Below, one piece after another: positions 49,455 through 50,463 of a stretch of DNA of 50,463 bases. Each line of letters opens with the position of its first letter. The first letter of the stretch is position 1. The stretch covers positions 1 to 50,463 of the forward strand of contig JAEOSZ010000131.1 of NCBI GenBank assembly GCA_016840095.1, in the 5' to 3' direction. The notes below the pieces were generated by a model. That model was not told the DNA's origin and did not search any database. It saw nothing but the letters and a program-made list of their open reading frames with translations. This DNA is from Candidatus Heimdallarchaeota archaeon. GTDB lineage: Archaea; Asgardarchaeota; Heimdallarchaeia; Heimdallarchaeales; Heimdallarchaeaceae. The translations under genes and the position numbers were made by a program.

Positions 49455-50463
49455 AATGTTTACAGAAACTTCACCAACCGATTTAAAGAAACAGAGAATT
49501 GTGGCTTTATCTATAATTTCAACTGCTTCGTTTATCGGAGCTTTTATGGGTTCTGCTTTTTCGGTTGCTGCTCCAGTTATGACTAATCCACTCAGTCCCC
49601 AACATGTTCCTGGTCTTAATGAAGCAGGAATGGGTTGGATAATAACAATATATATCTTGGCTACAGCAATGCTTCAAATTCCATTTGGCAAAATTGCTGA
49701 CAATTATGGACGAAAAAGGATTTACTTGATTGGAATGATTATTTTTGCTTCTTCAGGTCTAGTATTAGGGTTTATGAACAGTGAAACTACTCTAGTGATA
49801 TTTAGATTTATACAAGGAGCTGGAGCAGCACTTACGTTTGCTACTGGGATGGCTATTTTAACTTCCATTTATCCTCAAAATGAAAGAGGTAAAGCTTTTG
49901 GTATTAACATTGGTTCTGTCTATTTAGGTTTAACTGTGGGTCCATCACTTGGTGGAGTCATTGTTGAGCATTTGGGTTGGAGAACCATATTTTTTAGTGT
50001 AGTGCCTTTTGGAGTTATTCTAATTTTTCTTGTTGCCTTTGTATTAAAAGGGGAATGGAAAAACGAGGAAAAGGAGAAGATCGATTATATTGGTGCAATT
50101 ATCTATATGGTTACATTATTTCTACTTCTATTTGGTTTCAGATCAATAAATACTAATTATGGTTTCTATTTGATTGGAGCTTCTATTATCACATTAATTG
50201 TATTTTTATTGTGGGAGAAAAGAGTTGAAATACCTATCCTAGAATTGAAATTATTCAAGAAAAACCGCTTTTTCACCTTTGCTAATCTATCTGCATTCTT
50301 CTTCTATTCAGCTACGTCTTCTAGTTCATTACTTCTAAATTATTATCTTCAAGATATACTCTACTTATCAGTTTCTATTGCAGGAATTATACTGTTGGTA
50401 AGACCCATAGCTCAAGCAATACTATCTCCAATAGGTGGTAGGTTATCTGATAAAATAGAACAT
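49455..50463 (+). CDS. DHA2-type MFS drug exporter, C-terminus off the window edge
   Basis: ATG at 49455 opens a frame with 336 codons to the edge and no stop. It starts MFTETSPTDLKKQR and enters TM1 'TASFIGAFMGSAFSVAAP'. Motif A is 'LQIPFGKIADNYGRKR' and motif C-like 'GLTVGPSLGGVIVEHLGWR' is the drug:H+ antiporter-2 (14-TM, EmrB/QacA) signature. The central insert 'FVLKGEWKNEEKEKIDYIG' and 'RFFTFANLSAFFFY' also fit DHA2. It exports hydrophobic or amphipathic compounds. The tandem repeat upstream may bind its regulator. Confidence 0.85.

Noticed and set aside
1..50463. Integrated element, phage, CRISPR-Cas or defence island
   Set aside because: No integrase, transposase, capsid, Cas, restriction or toxin-antitoxin gene is recognisable, and no att-like direct repeats flank a block.
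1..50463. Direct proof of Asgard origin
   Set aside because: No actin, ESCRT, small GTPase, ubiquitin or other eukaryotic-signature gene is in the window, so the assignment stays an inference from the mosaic content.

Overview
The window looks like chromosome from an A+T-rich archaeon (about one third G+C by eye). Three things point to archaea. TATA-like boxes lie about 25-30 bp upstream of several start codons (for example 4450-4459, 24259-24267, 44833-44841), so some mRNAs are probably leaderless. Other genes use GGTGA-type ribosome sites with ATG, GTG or TTG starts. The gene content is also archaeal: a TrmB-type regulator, tungsten-type aldehyde:ferredoxin oxidoreductase, a UbiA-family prenyltransferase, REC/multi-PAS kinases and a haloarchaeal-style winged-helix regulator. 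These sit beside bacterial-looking genes (DegV, DinB-fold proteins, Fpg-like glycosylase, GPH symporter, malic enzyme). That mosaic would suit a mesophilic Asgard lineage such as Heimdallarchaeia, but no diagnostic eukaryotic-signature gene is present, so the assignment is inference.

Layout. 1-2400: a truncated winged-helix regulator, a phased array of TTCTCA/TGAGAA sites, two tiny ORFs, an MFS exporter and a small membrane protein built from five 11-residue repeats. 2433-10667: mostly minus strand; an alpha/beta hydrolase, two DinB-fold proteins, three flavin-reductase-like split barrels, an Fpg-like glycosylase lacking two key residues, and three tandem membrane-tethered sulfotransferases. 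10777-16839 (plus): an ABC exporter operon with its own TrmB-like regulator and a candidate operator, then a TPP-dependent enzyme and a GPH symporter. 16891-20216 (minus): histidine kinase, response regulator and thioredoxin reductase. 20301-25926: acetyltransferase, regulator, malic enzyme, SDR, a small leaderless gene and an HHxxxDG acyltransferase.

26010-34015: a cell-surface region. Two divergent exported proteins share an LDPG-polyglycine motif, followed by a double GNAT protein, an internally duplicated 4-TM protein, a beta-helix surface protein, an exported metallophosphoesterase, the prenyltransferase and a disordered basic protein. 34139-39284: DegV and a 1380-residue REC-8xPAS-histidine kinase. 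39393-47763: HEAT-repeat protein, an unrecognised conserved protein paired with an aminotransferase, a Cys-rich miniprotein, an amidohydrolase, an unknown, and a homoserine dehydrogenase-AOR operon. 47774-50463: a large anchored surface protein and a truncated DHA2-type MFS exporter.

No rRNA, tRNA, CRISPR array, transposase or phage gene was recognised. The most unusual items are the phased operator array (287-428), the repeat miniprotein (2092-2337), the split-barrel gene whose conserved N-terminus lies upstream of any canonical start (4632), the variant Fpg-like protein, the divergent LDPG-Gly surface pair, and short hairpins that enclose ribosome-binding sites.
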